Assembly (NCBI GenBank): GCA_035695105.1
Contig: DASSEV010000102.1
Location: 1-46,823 of the forward strand
DNA: 46,823 nucleotides
From: JAICYJ01 sp035695105
GTDB lineage: Bacteria > Actinomycetota > Thermoleophilia > Gaiellales > JAICJC01
Direction: 5' to 3'
Part shown: positions 37,160-46,823 of the stretch, one piece after another
Numbering within the stretch: the stretch's first letter is position 1
Layout of the letters: each line of letters begins with the position of its first letter
Position numbers and translations under genes: made by a program
Notes under the pieces: model-generated
Database searches by the model: none
Told to the model about the DNA's origin: nothing
The model's input: only the letters and a program-made list of their open reading frames with translations

Positions 37160-38161
37160 ATGCGGCCGGCCGGCGCCGGCGACGGGCTGACCGCCGACGC
37201 GATCGTCCGCCTCGAGGGCGGAGAGGTGGTGCTGCTCGACCAGACCGAGCTGCCCGGGCGCCGGATCGAGCGACGCTACGCCGACTGGCCGAGCCTGGTC
37301 GACGCGATCCGCGCGATGGTGGTGCGCGGCGCTCCCGCGATCGGCGTGGCCGCGGCCTACGGGGCCGCCGCCGCCGCGCGCGAGGGCAGGCCGGCGTTCG
37401 AGCAGGCATGTGACGGCCTCGCGGCCGCCAGGCCGACGGCCGTCAACCTGGCCTGGGCGATCGCTCGCATGCGCGAGGCGGCCGGCGGAGTGCCCGACGA
37501 CCGGCTGGCTGAGGAGCTCGAAGCCGCGTCTCGCCGCCTGCACGAGCTCGAGGTGGAGCGCTGCCGCGCGATCGGCGAGCACGGCGCGGGACTGATCCCT
37601 CCGGCCGGCCGTGTGCTGACCCATTGCAACGCGGGCGCCCTCGCGACCGGCGGGTACGGCACCGCGCTCGGTGTGATCCGAAGCGCCCACCGGCGCGACC
37701 CGGCTGTGAGCGTGTGGGTGGGCGAGACCCGGCCGCTCCTGCAGGGCGCGCGCCTGACGGCGTGGGAGCTGGCCGAGGACGGCATTCCGGCGACGCTGCT
37801 GACCGACTCGATGGCCGGCTGGCTGATGGCCGAGGGCCGCGTCGATGCGGTCGTCGTCGGCGCTGACCGCATCGCGGCCAACGGAGACGCTGCCAACAAG
37901 ATCGGCACCTACACGCTCTCCGTCCTCGCCCGGGCCCACAGGGTGCCGTTCATCGTCGCCGCGCCGACGTCGACGATCGATGCCTCGGCGGCGACCGGCG
38001 CCGACATCCCGATCGAGCATCGCGACCCGGCCGAGGTGCTGGGCGAGCGCTCCGCGGGTATCGGCGCCTACAACCCCGCCTTCGACGTCACCCCTGCCGA
38101 CCACATCACGGCGATCGTGACCGAGCAGGGCGTGCATCGACCGCCGTTCCGATTTGGCTGA
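37160..38161 (+). CDS. mtnA: Methylthioribose-1-phosphate isomerase
   Basis: MtnA converts methylthioribose-1-phosphate to methylthioribulose-1-phosphate in methionine salvage. 333 residues. Motifs are MVVRGAPAIGVAAAYG near residue 55, the catalytic Cys region LTHCNAGALATGGYGTALGVI, and the catalytic Asp region VVGADRIAANGDAANKIGTYTLSV. The end PADHITAIVTEQGV is typical. It is an eIF2B-fold protein; ribose-1,5-bisphosphate isomerase is a related alternative, but the motifs favour MtnA. No other mtn genes are in the window. It overlaps the next gene by 8 bases. Confidence 0.95.
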   Translation: MRPAGAGDGLTADAIVRLEGGEVVLLDQTELPGRRIERRYADWPSLVDAIRAMVVRGAPAIGVAAAYGAAAAAREGRPAFEQACDGLAAARPTAVNLAWAIARMREAAGGVPDDRLAEELEAASRRLHELEVERCRAIGEHGAGLIPPAGRVLTHCNAGALATGGYGTALGVIRSAHRRDPAVSVWVGETRPLLQGARLTAWELAEDGIPATLLTDSMAGWLMAEGRVDAVVVGADRIAANGDAANKIGTYTLSVLARAHRVPFIVAAPTSTIDASAATGADIPIEHRDPAEVLGERSAGIGAYNPAFDVTPADHITAIVTEQGVHRPPFRFG

Positions 38162-39296
38162 GACTCTCGACGACGACCTCGCGCGCCTGGATCCGCAGCT
38201 GCGGCAGGAGCTGAGGAGCTCCGGCGTGGACGAGCCCCGCCTCACGGCGTGGGCCTCGGATCTGCTCCACGCGGGCCCGGAGGCAAACCGGGTGCCCGGC
38301 GTGGTCACCGCACCCGGCCCGACGGACATCGGCGAGCTGCCGGCTCCGGGCTCCGAGGAGCACCGCCGCCTCGAGCAGGCCGGCCTGGCGGCGCTCGCCC
38401 GTGGCGAGCTGGCGCTGGTGGTGCTGGCCGGCGGCATGGCCACCCGTATGGGCGGCGTGGTCAAGGCCCTCGTCGAGGCGCTGCCGGGGGTCACCTTCCT
38501 CGACGCCCGGCTGGCGGAGCGCGAGCACTGGCAGTCCGTCTCGGGAGCGACGCTGCCGATGTGGCTGATGACCAGCCATGCCACTGACGGCCCCATCCGT
38601 GACGCCCTCGACGGCCGGCTCGACGGCGACGCACTGGCCACCTTCCGCCAGGGCGTGTCGCTGCGGTTGACTCCCGAGGGGGGCCTCTTCCTCGAGGACG
38701 ACGGCAACCCGAGCGTGCACGCCACCGGCCATGGCGACCTGCCGGACGCGCTGCGGGCGAGCGGGCTGCTGCACCGCTTCGTCGAACGGGGAGGCCGCTA
38801 CGTCTGGATCATGAACCTGGACAATCTGGGCGCAGCCGTCGACCCCGTCCTGCTCGGCTGGCACATCCAGCAGGGCGTGCCGCTGACCGTCGAGGTGGTC
38901 GACGCGGCGGGGGACGTCGGTGGCATCCCCGCGCGCCTCGACGGCAGGCCGGTCGTGCTCGAGCAGTTCCGCCTTCCGGCCGGCTTCGAGGGCGACCGCG
39001 TGCCGTACTTCAACACCAACACCTTCATCGCCGACGCGTCCGCCCTGGACGGGCTCGAGGCAGCCTGGTCATGGTTCCGGGTCGAGAAGACCGTCGACGG
39101 CAGGCCGGCGATCCAGTTCGAGCGGCTGGTCGGTGAGCTCACCTCGTTCATGGACAGCCGCTTCGTGCGCGTGCCCCGCGACGGCGACGCCTCACGCTTC
39201 CTCCCGGCGAAGAGCTGGGAGGAGCTGGAGCGCAGCCGGGCGCAGATCGCCGCGCGCGTCGGGCCCTTCCTGGCGCAGAACCGCGACGCGTCGTAA
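38154..39296 (+). CDS. UDPGP-family nucleotidyltransferase (UTP-glucose-1-phosphate uridylyltransferase-like)
   Basis: 380 residues from a TTG start that overlaps mtnA. The nucleotide-binding loop is LVVLAGGMATRMGGVVKALVEALPG, the eukaryote-like UDPGP/UAP signature rather than the GalU type. MWLMTSHATD, RYVWIMNLDNLGAAVDPVLLGW (metal-binding Asp) and VPYFNTNTFIADASAL also fit. Products of this family are UDP-glucose or UDP-N-acetylhexosamine. UDP-glucose would link it to the dehydrogenase at 32.1 kb, but this is inference. One oddity is that the loop reads GGMATRMGG where typical members have GGxGTRLGG. Confidence 0.82.
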   Translation: MAETLDDDLARLDPQLRQELRSSGVDEPRLTAWASDLLHAGPEANRVPGVVTAPGPTDIGELPAPGSEEHRRLEQAGLAALARGELALVVLAGGMATRMGGVVKALVEALPGVTFLDARLAEREHWQSVSGATLPMWLMTSHATDGPIRDALDGRLDGDALATFRQGVSLRLTPEGGLFLEDDGNPSVHATGHGDLPDALRASGLLHRFVERGGRYVWIMNLDNLGAAVDPVLLGWHIQQGVPLTVEVVDAAGDVGGIPARLDGRPVVLEQFRLPAGFEGDRVPYFNTNTFIADASALDGLEAAWSWFRVEKTVDGRPAIQFERLVGELTSFMDSRFVRVPRDGDASRFLPAKSWEELERSRAQIAARVGPFLAQNRDAS

Positions 39297-39319
39297 CACC
39301 GGTGCGCGCCCGTCGTCCC

Positions 39320-39325
39320 TAGGAT
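39320..39325 (+). promoter_or_regulatory. -10 box (TAGGAT) of comF, leaderless type
   Basis: TAGGAT ends 6 bases before GTG 39332 with no Shine-Dalgarno sequence. Confidence 0.4.
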
Positions 39326-39331
39326 GGACGC

Positions 39332-40003
39332 GTGCCAGCCCTGCTCGACCTGCTCGTGCCGCCGGCGTGCGCCGTCTGCCGCGCCGCCGGCCCTTTGCTC
39401 TGCCGGCGATGCATCGAGTCGCTGCCGCTGCTCGACGGCCCCGCCTGCGCGCGCTGCGGCGCGCCGGCCGTGCGGCCCGTGGACGACTGCGCCGAATGTC
39501 GCGGCCGTCGCCTCGGGTTCGTCTCCGCCGCGGCGGCGCTGCGCTACGACGACGAGGCGGCCCGTGCGCTCGTCCACGGGCTCAAGGACGGCGGCCTGCG
39601 GGCGCTCGCCGTGCCGGCCGCGGGGCTGATGGCGATGGTCGTCCCCCGGCCGGACGCCGACCACCTCACCTGGGTGCCGGCCGACCCGCTGCGGCAGGCG
39701 TTGCGTGGGTATCACCCGCCGCGGCTGCTCGCCGAGGAGCTGTCGCTGCGCTGGGGCATCCCGGCACGGGCCCTGCTCGACGGGCCTCTCTGGCGCCGGC
39801 CGCAGCGCGGGCTCGCCCGCGACGGCCGCAGGCGAAACGTGCGTTGCGCATTCACCGGCAGGGCGGGCGTGCACGGCCGTGTGGTGCTCGTCGACGACGT
39901 CCACACGACCGGCGCCACGCTCTCGGCCGCCGCCCGGGCCCTCCGGGCCGCCGGAGCCGAGGCGGTGTTCGCTGCCACCCTCGCCCGAGCGGATGACGGC
40001 TAG
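39332..40003 (+). CDS. comF: ComF family phosphoribosyltransferase-like protein
   Basis: 223 residues. An N-terminal zinc-finger-like region has CxxC pairs (PACAVCRAAGPLLCRRC, CARCGAP, CAECRGRRLG). A type I phosphoribosyltransferase domain follows, with the PRPP loop VVLVDDVHTTGATLSAAARALRAAG near residue 190. The ComF signature GYHPPRLLAEELSLRWGIPAR and RNVRCAFTGRAGVHGR is also present. In transformable bacteria ComF helps DNA uptake, but most homologues have no proven role. It lies just upstream of hpf, a frequent arrangement. Confidence 0.92.
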   Translation: MPALLDLLVPPACAVCRAAGPLLCRRCIESLPLLDGPACARCGAPAVRPVDDCAECRGRRLGFVSAAAALRYDDEAARALVHGLKDGGLRALAVPAAGLMAMVVPRPDADHLTWVPADPLRQALRGYHPPRLLAEELSLRWGIPARALLDGPLWRRPQRGLARDGRRRNVRCAFTGRAGVHGRVVLVDDVHTTGATLSAAARALRAAGAEAVFAATLARADDG

Positions 40004-40072
40004 ATAGGGGCTTCCCCGGATGCGTCAGGGCGGGTAGGCTTCGACCAGAACGCGAGCGGGAGGACTCACGCA

Positions 40073-40636
40073 ATGCGGTTGCAGGTGAAAGGCCGGCACA
40101 TCGACGTCACCGACTCCCTGTTTCAGTATGCCGAGCGCAAGCTCTCGAAGCTTGCCCGCCACCTCTCAGACGAGAGCCGTTGCGAGCTCGAGCTGACCGT
40201 GGAGCACAACCCCAGCATCAGCGACAGCCAGGTGGCCGAGGCCACGGTGTGGACGAAGGGCCCGGTGCTCCGCGCCCGCGAGTCGTCCACCGACATGTAC
40301 GCCTCGATCGATCTGGTCGCCGAGAAGCTGGAGCGGCAGGTGAAGCGCTACCGCGAGAAGCGGACGCGGCGCCAGGCCGAGCACATCGCGCAGCACCACA
40401 ACCACAGCGCGGCGGAGCCCACGCCGGTCGCCACGCTGCCCGAGGAGGACGAAGCGATGATCGTCAAGACGAAGCAGTTCAACATGAAGCCGATGACCGA
40501 GGAGGAGGCGCTCCTCCAGCTGGAGCTGATCGGCCACGACTTCTTCGTCTTCGTGAACGCCGACTCGGACGAGGTGAACGTGATCTACAAGCGCCGCGAC
40601 GGCAACTACGGGCTGATCGAGCCGACCCGGCAGTAG
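40073..40636 (+). CDS. hpf: Ribosome hibernation promoting factor, long form
   Basis: 187 residues with two domains. The N-terminal HPF/YfiA domain is MRLQVKGRHIDVTDSLFQYAERKLSKLARHL to about residue 105. After a linker comes the C-terminal dimerisation domain, which starts IVKTKQFNMKPMTEEEALLQLELIGHDFFVFVNADSDEVNVIYKRRDGNYGLIEP. The long form pairs 70S ribosomes into inactive 100S dimers during stress or stationary phase. The ATG has a strong GGGAGGA Shine-Dalgarno sequence. A TAGGCT box lies about 36 bases upstream. Its position before secA and prfB is typical of many bacteria. Confidence 0.96.
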   Translation: MRLQVKGRHIDVTDSLFQYAERKLSKLARHLSDESRCELELTVEHNPSISDSQVAEATVWTKGPVLRARESSTDMYASIDLVAEKLERQVKRYREKRTRRQAEHIAQHHNHSAAEPTPVATLPEEDEAMIVKTKQFNMKPMTEEEALLQLELIGHDFFVFVNADSDEVNVIYKRRDGNYGLIEPTRQ

Positions 40637-40647
40637 GGGGCGGGCGC

Positions 40648-41208
40648 ATGGCGACGCTGGAGAACAGGCCGAACACGGCGCTGCTCGTGATCGACGTGCA
40701 GAACGCTGCCGTGGAGCGGGCGTATGCGCGCGACCAGGTCGTCGCGAACGTCGGCGCGCTGGTCGACCGCGCGCGCCGCGAGCGTGTGCCCGTCGTCTGG
40801 GTGCAGCACTGCGACGAGGTGCTCGAGCGGGGAAGCGAGGGCTGGCAGATCGTCTCCGAGCTGGTGCCGGATGAGGCGGAGCCGCTGGTCGAGAAGGAGT
40901 ACGGCGATTCCTTCGAGGACACGAACCTCGAAGGCGTGCTTTCGGAGCTGGCGGTCGGGCGTCTCGTCGTCGTCGGCGCGCAAACCGATTGGTGCGTGCG
41001 CTCGACGCTCCACGGCGCTCTGGCGCGGGGCTATGACGCGACCCTCGTCAGCGACGCCCACACGACGGACGATCAGACCGAGTGGGGCGCGCCGCCGCCT
41101 GAGCAGGTCATCTCGCATACCAACCTCTACTGGACACACCAGACGGCGCCAGGGCGGGTCGCCGGCACGGTTGCCACGGACGAGGTGGACTTCGGGGTGA
41201 GGGTCTGA
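40648..41208 (+). CDS. Isochorismatase-family cysteine hydrolase
   Basis: 186 residues. The fold starts NTALLVIDVQNAAVERA with the catalytic Asp. The catalytic Lys is in PLVEKEYGDSFEDTNL, and the nucleophile Cys is in VVGAQTDWCVRSTLHGALARGYDATLVSDAHTT. All three residues of the triad are present, so it should be an active amidohydrolase (nicotinamidase/ureidoacrylate/isochorismatase type). The substrate is unknown. ATG 40648 begins at the conserved region; earlier in-frame sequence is shadow over hpf. It starts 11 bases after hpf. Confidence 0.9.
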   Translation: MATLENRPNTALLVIDVQNAAVERAYARDQVVANVGALVDRARRERVPVVWVQHCDEVLERGSEGWQIVSELVPDEAEPLVEKEYGDSFEDTNLEGVLSELAVGRLVVVGAQTDWCVRSTLHGALARGYDATLVSDAHTTDDQTEWGAPPPEQVISHTNLYWTHQTAPGRVAGTVATDEVDFGVRV

Positions 41209-41227
41209 TGGTCGCTGCCGTCGGCGG

Positions 41228-41253
41228 AGCGCCAGGCCCAGCCCAGAGGCGCT
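41228..41253. terminator. Weak hairpin between convergent genes
   Basis: AGCGCC (41228-41233) pairs with GGCGCT (41248-41253) across a 14-base C-rich loop. It lies between the hydrolase gene and the minus-strand small gene. It is weak and has no T-run. Confidence 0.3.
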
Positions 41254-41413
41254 AGAGCTTTCCAGCCCGATATCCCGCCCAACCGATCAGCGCACAGGCA
41301 GCCGCGATACACAGGTCGACGAACTGCCAGCCAGGCGAGGGAGCGAACGGCGCCTGCGTCAGCGCCAGGATGGCGCCGACGATCAATGCACCTCGTACCG
41401 GTAGCCGCCGCAT
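41252..41413 (-). CDS. Tiny two-helix membrane protein, unknown
   Basis: 53 residues from ATG at 41413 (complement), beginning MRRLPVRGALIVGAILALTQ. There are two hydrophobic segments, ALIVGAILALTQA and FVDLCIAAACALIGWAGYRA, with a positively charged start and end, consistent with a small membrane hairpin. An upstream ATG at 41443 would add ten residues. A TACATC box six bases before the chosen ATG fits the leaderless pattern. No family is recognised. It is small enough that chance cannot be excluded, but the hydrophobic layout argues for a real gene. Confidence 0.45.
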   Translation of the reverse strand: MRRLPVRGALIVGAILALTQAPFAPSPGWQFVDLCIAAACALIGWAGYRAGKL

Positions 41414-41873
41414 GGCGACGATGTACCCGTCGCGTGGCCGCATCTACCGCGGGTGGCTGAAACCGGGCTGGCCACGGAGCGGACGTTCGGGCGCTCGGGC
41501 CAGCGACGCGCACCTGGCGGCAGCCCCTTCGCAGGCCGGCCGTGGCCGTCCGCGGACGCTCGAATGGTCGTGAGCTCTCCTGGACGGACGTTGTCCGCCG
41601 CGGGATGCCGGCGGCAGCTGCGCGAGGCTTACCCGCGATGGCGCCTTCTCTCTGGTTGCCCTGGGTGTTGTAGGGACGACGTGCCGTCCTCCTCACTGCG
41701 CGGCGGTGTGGCCACTTGGCCGTCCGTGCGAATGCCGTGTGAGTTTCAAGCCGTTCTGTGAATCGCATCGGGCGTGGCCACTTGGCCCCATGTGCGAGTG
41801 CCATTCGGATGTTGGGGCGGTTTCGCCACTCCTCGCCACCCACCCGTGCGCCTTCCCCCGCCACACTCCCCCC
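41414..41873. other. Gene-free region with repeats, upstream of the zinc-finger gene
   Basis: About 460 bases without a convincing gene. It contains a 12-base palindrome (CGTCCGCGGACG, about 41549-41560) and the two direct repeats listed separately. The part from about 41640 to 41830 is visibly less GC-rich than the surrounding genes. Long frames on the minus strand here are shadows of high GC. Confidence 0.5.
41708..41802. repeat. Two 29-bp direct repeats, 66 bp apart
   Basis: Copy 1 is at 41708-41736 and copy 2 at 41774-41802. Both begin GTGGCCACTTGGCC, then four differing bases, then GTGCGARTGCC. The core contains the dyad GGCCA-CT-TGGCC, an operator-like shape. The 66-base period is a multiple of three, so the repeats are also in phase with the frame of the following gene. 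They may be protein-binding sites or ends of a small repeat element. Confidence 0.65.
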
Positions 41874-42368
41874 GTGGCTCATTTCACCCTCTACAAGGCC
41901 CGCAACGTTCCCACCAAGTCGCCATGCTGCGCCGTCTGCCTCGACCGTACCCGTGGTCGCACTCAGCGCGTCTCGTTCGGCTATGGCGTCACCGTCTGGT
42001 TCTGCGCCGACCACGCCTCTCTCGAGTTTCTCACCCGCCGAAGCGGCCGCGATCTCGTCGTCACGCTCTCCGGCATCTGGCAGGCCGCCGGCGCCATGAC
42101 CGCCAACCGCCACAAGGCCATGGACGCCCATCTCGCCGCCCTCCGCGGCCGCCCGCCTCGCCCGCGCCCCGGCTCCTATGCCTGGCCGCGCGTCCGTCTC
42201 CGTGCCGAGGAGCTCTTCGCCGCCGGACGCCCGCTCACTCATGTGTCCAACGGCCTCGCCGCCTGCGACTTCGGTGTCGCCGACCCACCCAGCGCCCGCC
42301 CCGTCCGCCGCTGGCGCGCCGAGCGCCGCTGGCTGCGCGCGACCAGGTCGCCGCCCGCCATCGCCTGA
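41874..42368 (+). CDS. Putative zinc-finger protein with HTH-like C-terminus
   Basis: 164 residues from GTG 41874 (starting MAHFTLYKARNVPTKS). An N-terminal Cys-rich motif, CCAVCLDRTRG...VWFCADH (residues about 19-44), has the CxxC/CxxH look of a small zinc-binding site. The middle contains SGIWQAAGAMTANRHKAMDAHLAAL. The C-terminal part, RLRAEELFAAGRPLTHVSNGLAACDFG...SARPVRRWRAERRWLRA, has the shape of a helix-turn-helix followed by a basic arginine-rich end. I have an impression of similar proteins in Thermoleophilia but cannot confirm it. It could bind the repeats just upstream. There is no Shine-Dalgarno sequence. Confidence 0.6.
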   Translation: MAHFTLYKARNVPTKSPCCAVCLDRTRGRTQRVSFGYGVTVWFCADHASLEFLTRRSGRDLVVTLSGIWQAAGAMTANRHKAMDAHLAALRGRPPRPRPGSYAWPRVRLRAEELFAAGRPLTHVSNGLAACDFGVADPPSARPVRRWRAERRWLRATRSPPAIA

Positions 42369-42405
42369 CAAGGAATGCCCTCATCGGCTCGAAAGGGCCG
42401 GTTGG

Positions 42406-42411
42406 TACCAT
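42406..42411 (+). promoter_or_regulatory. -10 box (TACCAT) of secA, leaderless type
   Basis: TACCAT ends exactly 8 bases before ATG 42420, with CCCCTCAC between and no Shine-Dalgarno sequence. No strong -35 box is visible. Confidence 0.5.
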
Positions 42412-42419
42412 CCCCTCAC

Positions 42420-45006
<2,587 letters not shown>

Positions 45007-45017
<11 letters not shown>

Positions 45018-46141
45018 CGAGGCAACGGCCGGCGAGCCGCGCTCGCTGGATGATCTGCGCGGCGCCGTCGAGGAGATCAGAGCCCAGCTGCACTGGGTTC
45101 GTGATTACCTTTGACCCGGATGCGCTGACCGCGCAGCTGGGCGAGCTGGACGCCGCGATGGAGGCGCCCGGATTCTGGGACGACCAGCGTGCGGCCGCGA
45201 AGGTTGCGGCCGACCGTGCCCGCGTGCAGCGGAAGATCGAGACGTTCGAGCAGATCGAGTCCGACGCGGGTGAGCTCGACACGATGCTGGAGATGGCCGC
45301 CGAGGAGGCGGACTGGCGCGACGAGCTCGAGTCGACGGTCGCGCGCCTGAGCCGCGAGATCGGGCTGCTGCAGGAGCAGGCGCTGTTCACCGGCGAGTAC
45401 GACGGCGGGCCGGCGGTCGTCGGCGTGCACGCCGGCGCAGGCGGCACCGACAGCCAGGACTGGGCGCAGATGCTGCTGCGCATGTACGAGCGCTGGGCCG
45501 ACACGCGCGGGTTCAAGGTCGAGCTGCTCGACCAGACGCCCGGGGAGGAGGCGGGACTGAAGAGCGCCACGTTCACGCTCAACGGCGAGAACGCCTACGG
45601 GATCATGCAGGCCGAGAAGGGCGTGCATCGCCTGGTGCGGCTGTCGCCGTTCGACTCGGCGCATCGCCGCCACACCAGCTTCGCGCAGGTCGAGGTGTCG
45701 CCGCTGGTGGAGGACGACGTCGACCTCGAGATCGACGAGAGCGAGCTGCGGATCGACACGTACCGCTCGCAGGGCGCGGGCGGGCAGCACGTCAACAAGA
45801 CCGACTCCGCCGTTCGCATCACCCACCTGCCGACCGGGATCGTCGTCCAGTGCCAGAACGAGCGCTCCCAGCTGCAGAACAAGGCGCAGGCGATGCGCAT
45901 CCTGAAGAGCCGCCTGGTCGAGCGCGAGGAGGAGCTACGGCGTGAGGCGCTGGCGAAGGAGCGCGGCGAGGCGCAGGACATCTCGTTCGGGAGTCAAATC
46001 CGTTCCTACGTCCTGCATCCCTACACGATGGTCAACGACCACCGCACGAACATCAAGATCGGCAACGCCCAATCCGTGCTGGACGGCGACCTCGACGAGC
46101 TCATCCACGCCTATCTGCTGCACCGGGCGGCCGCTTCGTGA
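45007..46141 (+). CDS. prfB: Peptide chain release factor 2 (RF2), made by programmed +1 frameshift
   Basis: RF2 reads UAA and UGA stop codons. The gene has two frames: 35 codons from ATG 45007 to CTT at 45109-45111 then TGA, and the main frame from GAC at 45113 to TGA at 46141. The join skips T 45112, giving CTT-T-GAC, so the protein is about 377 residues. The first frame reads MAPSEATAGEPRSLDDLRGAVEEIRAQLHWVRDYL, the start expected of RF2. The main part has the SPF stop-recognition motif in RLSPFDSAHRRHTSF and the GGQ loop in GAGGQHVNKTDSAVRIT. The usual purine-rich pairing site just before CTT is weak (GTGAT). The start overlaps secA. Confidence 0.93.
45109..45115 (+). promoter_or_regulatory. 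RF2 programmed frameshift site CTTTGAC
   Basis: CTT TGA C matches the conserved autoregulatory site of prfB. When RF2 is scarce, the ribosome slips forward at the UGA and makes full-length RF2. The stretch upstream (CGTGATTAC) offers only a 5-base match to the anti-Shine-Dalgarno sequence, GTGAT. Confidence 0.9.
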
Positions 46142-46177
46142 CGCCCGCTCCCGATTGCGCCCTTCCGCGCCGAAGAG

Positions 46178-46214
46178 TACCCTGAAGGTTCGTCCGCCGG
46201 CGCGAAAACGCGCC
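46178..46214 (+). promoter_or_regulatory. Promoter-like box and small hairpin before ftsE
   Basis: TACCCT at 46178-46183 resembles a -10 box. A hairpin follows at 46199-46214 (GGCGCG, loop AAAA, CGCGCC), then TTCTG. The hairpin could be a weak terminator for prfB or part of the ftsE leader. Confidence 0.35.
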
Positions 46215-46225
46215 TTCTGAACGCG

Positions 46226-46823
46226 ATGTCCGAGCAGCCTCATATCCCCGACGAAGCACCAGAGACGCGTGCCCGCACGCCGCTCGCGGTGACTGATCCG
46301 CCCGTCGACCCGCCCGAGGCCGCCCCGAACGGCGCGGAGCCGGCCCGCTCGCCGAGCACGGCGATGATCCTGTTCGACCAGGTGACCAAGATGTACGAGC
46401 CGAACATCGCCGGCCTGCGTGACGTCTCGCTGCAGATCGATAAGGGCGAGTTCGTGTTCCTGGTCGGCCCGTCGGGATCGGGCAAGTCGACGTTCATCAA
46501 GCTGCTGCTCAAGGAGCTCGACGTCACGTCGGGCAACCTGATCGTCGGCGGGCGCTCGCTGCCAAAGCTGAAGCGCTCGAAGGTGCCGATCCTGCGCCGC
46601 AACATCGGCTGCGTGTTCCAGGACTTCAAGCTGCTGCCGAACCGCACCGTCTACCAGAACGTCGCCTACGCGCTGCAGGTGCAGGGCAAGTCACGCGCAG
46701 AGATCCGCAAGAAGGTGCCGGACATCATCGGGCTGGTCGGGCTTGCCGACAAGAGCGACCGCTACCCACACGAGCTATCGGGCGGCGAGCAGCAGCGCGT
46801 CTCGGTGGCACGGGCGTTTGTCA
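46226..46823 (+). CDS. ftsE: Cell division ATP-binding protein FtsE, 3'-truncated by the window
   Basis: FtsE is the ATPase of the FtsEX complex, which controls peptidoglycan hydrolases at the septum. The visible 199 codons include MILFDQVTKMYEPNIAGLRDVSLQIDKGEFVFLVG, Walker A GPSGSGKSTF, the Q-loop VFQDFKLLPNRTVYQNVAYAL and the signature HELSGGEQQRVSVARAFV, where the window ends. FtsE normally starts at the MILF segment (ATG 46364). From ATG 46226 there is an extra 46-residue Pro/Glu-rich, probably disordered tail with high-GC third positions. No clear Shine-Dalgarno sequence precedes either start, so the extension is possible but unproven. ftsX is expected downstream. Confidence 0.92.
   Translation, partial: MSEQPHIPDEAPETRARTPLAVTDPPVDPPEAAPNGAEPARSPSTAMILFDQVTKMYEPNIAGLRDVSLQIDKGEFVFLVGPSGSGKSTFIKLLLKELDVTSGNLIVGGRSLPKLKRSKVPILRRNIGCVFQDFKLLPNRTVYQNVAYALQVQGKSRAEIRKKVPDIIGLVGLADKSDRYPHELSGGEQQRVSVARAFV

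Noticed and set aside
41264..41290. Third copy of the hairpin core (CCCGATATCCCGCC)
   Set aside because: It lies within the coding sequence of the tiny membrane protein and has no matching arm to form the hairpin, so it is probably chance.
41127..42371. 414-codon minus-strand frame across the accessory pocket
   Set aside because: It runs through the end of the hydrolase gene, the repeats and the zinc-finger gene with no domain-like sequence. The plus-strand reading of 41874-42368 has a better residue composition.

Overview
This is a high-GC window (roughly 70% G+C by eye) with dense, mostly plus-strand genes, many 1-4 base start/stop overlaps, and frequent GTG and TTG starts. The core gene order (DUF1385-like tail, prfA-prmC-tsaC, glyA-upp-wecA-like-atp, later secA-prfB-ftsE) points to the chromosome of a deep-branching actinobacterium. 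Thermoleophilia (Gaiellales/Solirubrobacterales type) is my best guess, by inference from gene content and order, not from a search. I see no tRNA, rRNA, CRISPR array, prophage or intact insertion sequence.

Layout. (1) 1-6.5 kb: translation termination and modification genes (prfA, prmC, tsaC), a rhodanese, glyA, upp and a polyprenyl-phosphate sugar-phosphate transferase. (2) 6.6-12.0 kb: F-type ATP synthase genes atpI-like to atpG. (3) 12.0-20.6 kb: a dipeptide/oligopeptide ABC importer with two binding proteins, two permeases and two ATPases. (4) 20.7-24.7 kb: a UspA protein, an MgtA-type P-ATPase, a small gene with an in-frame stop, and an orphan zinc-finger anti-sigma-like protein. (5) 24.8-26.6 kb: atpD and atpC, separated from the rest of the ATP synthase genes by about 12.8 kb. 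(6) 26.6-30.1 kb: a zinc-ribbon/DUF4389 membrane protein, a FAD amine oxidase on the minus strand, and an M20 peptidase preceded by a structured inverted-repeat element. (7) 30.2-35.8 kb: a cell-envelope glycan cluster with an LCP ligase, an intein-containing UDP-glucose dehydrogenase, a sugar nucleotidyltransferase and a phosphosugar isomerase. (8) 35.9-41.2 kb: ahcY, mtnA, a UDPGP-family pyrophosphorylase, comF, hpf and an isochorismatase-family hydrolase. (9) 41.2-42.4 kb: an accessory pocket with a tiny membrane protein, direct repeats and a zinc-finger/HTH-like protein. (10) 42.4 kb to the end: secA, prfB with a programmed +1 frameshift, and the start of ftsE.

How the genes connect. The UDPGP-family enzyme could supply UDP-glucose. 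The dehydrogenase would convert it to UDP-glucuronate, but only after a 178-residue mini-intein that splits its active-site motif just before the catalytic Cys has spliced out. The nucleotidyltransferase, isomerase, WecA-like transferase and LCP ligase fit the building and attachment of envelope glycans. AhcY and MtnA cover two arms of the S-adenosylmethionine cycle.

The most interesting signals are: the mini-intein; a pair of related inverted-repeat elements (89-227 and 28791-29010) that share a hairpin core with compensating stem changes; the split ATP synthase locus; the RF2 frameshift site in a high-GC genome; recurrent -10 boxes 6-8 bases before start codons, suggesting leaderless mRNAs; and the direct-repeat/zinc-finger pocket upstream of secA.
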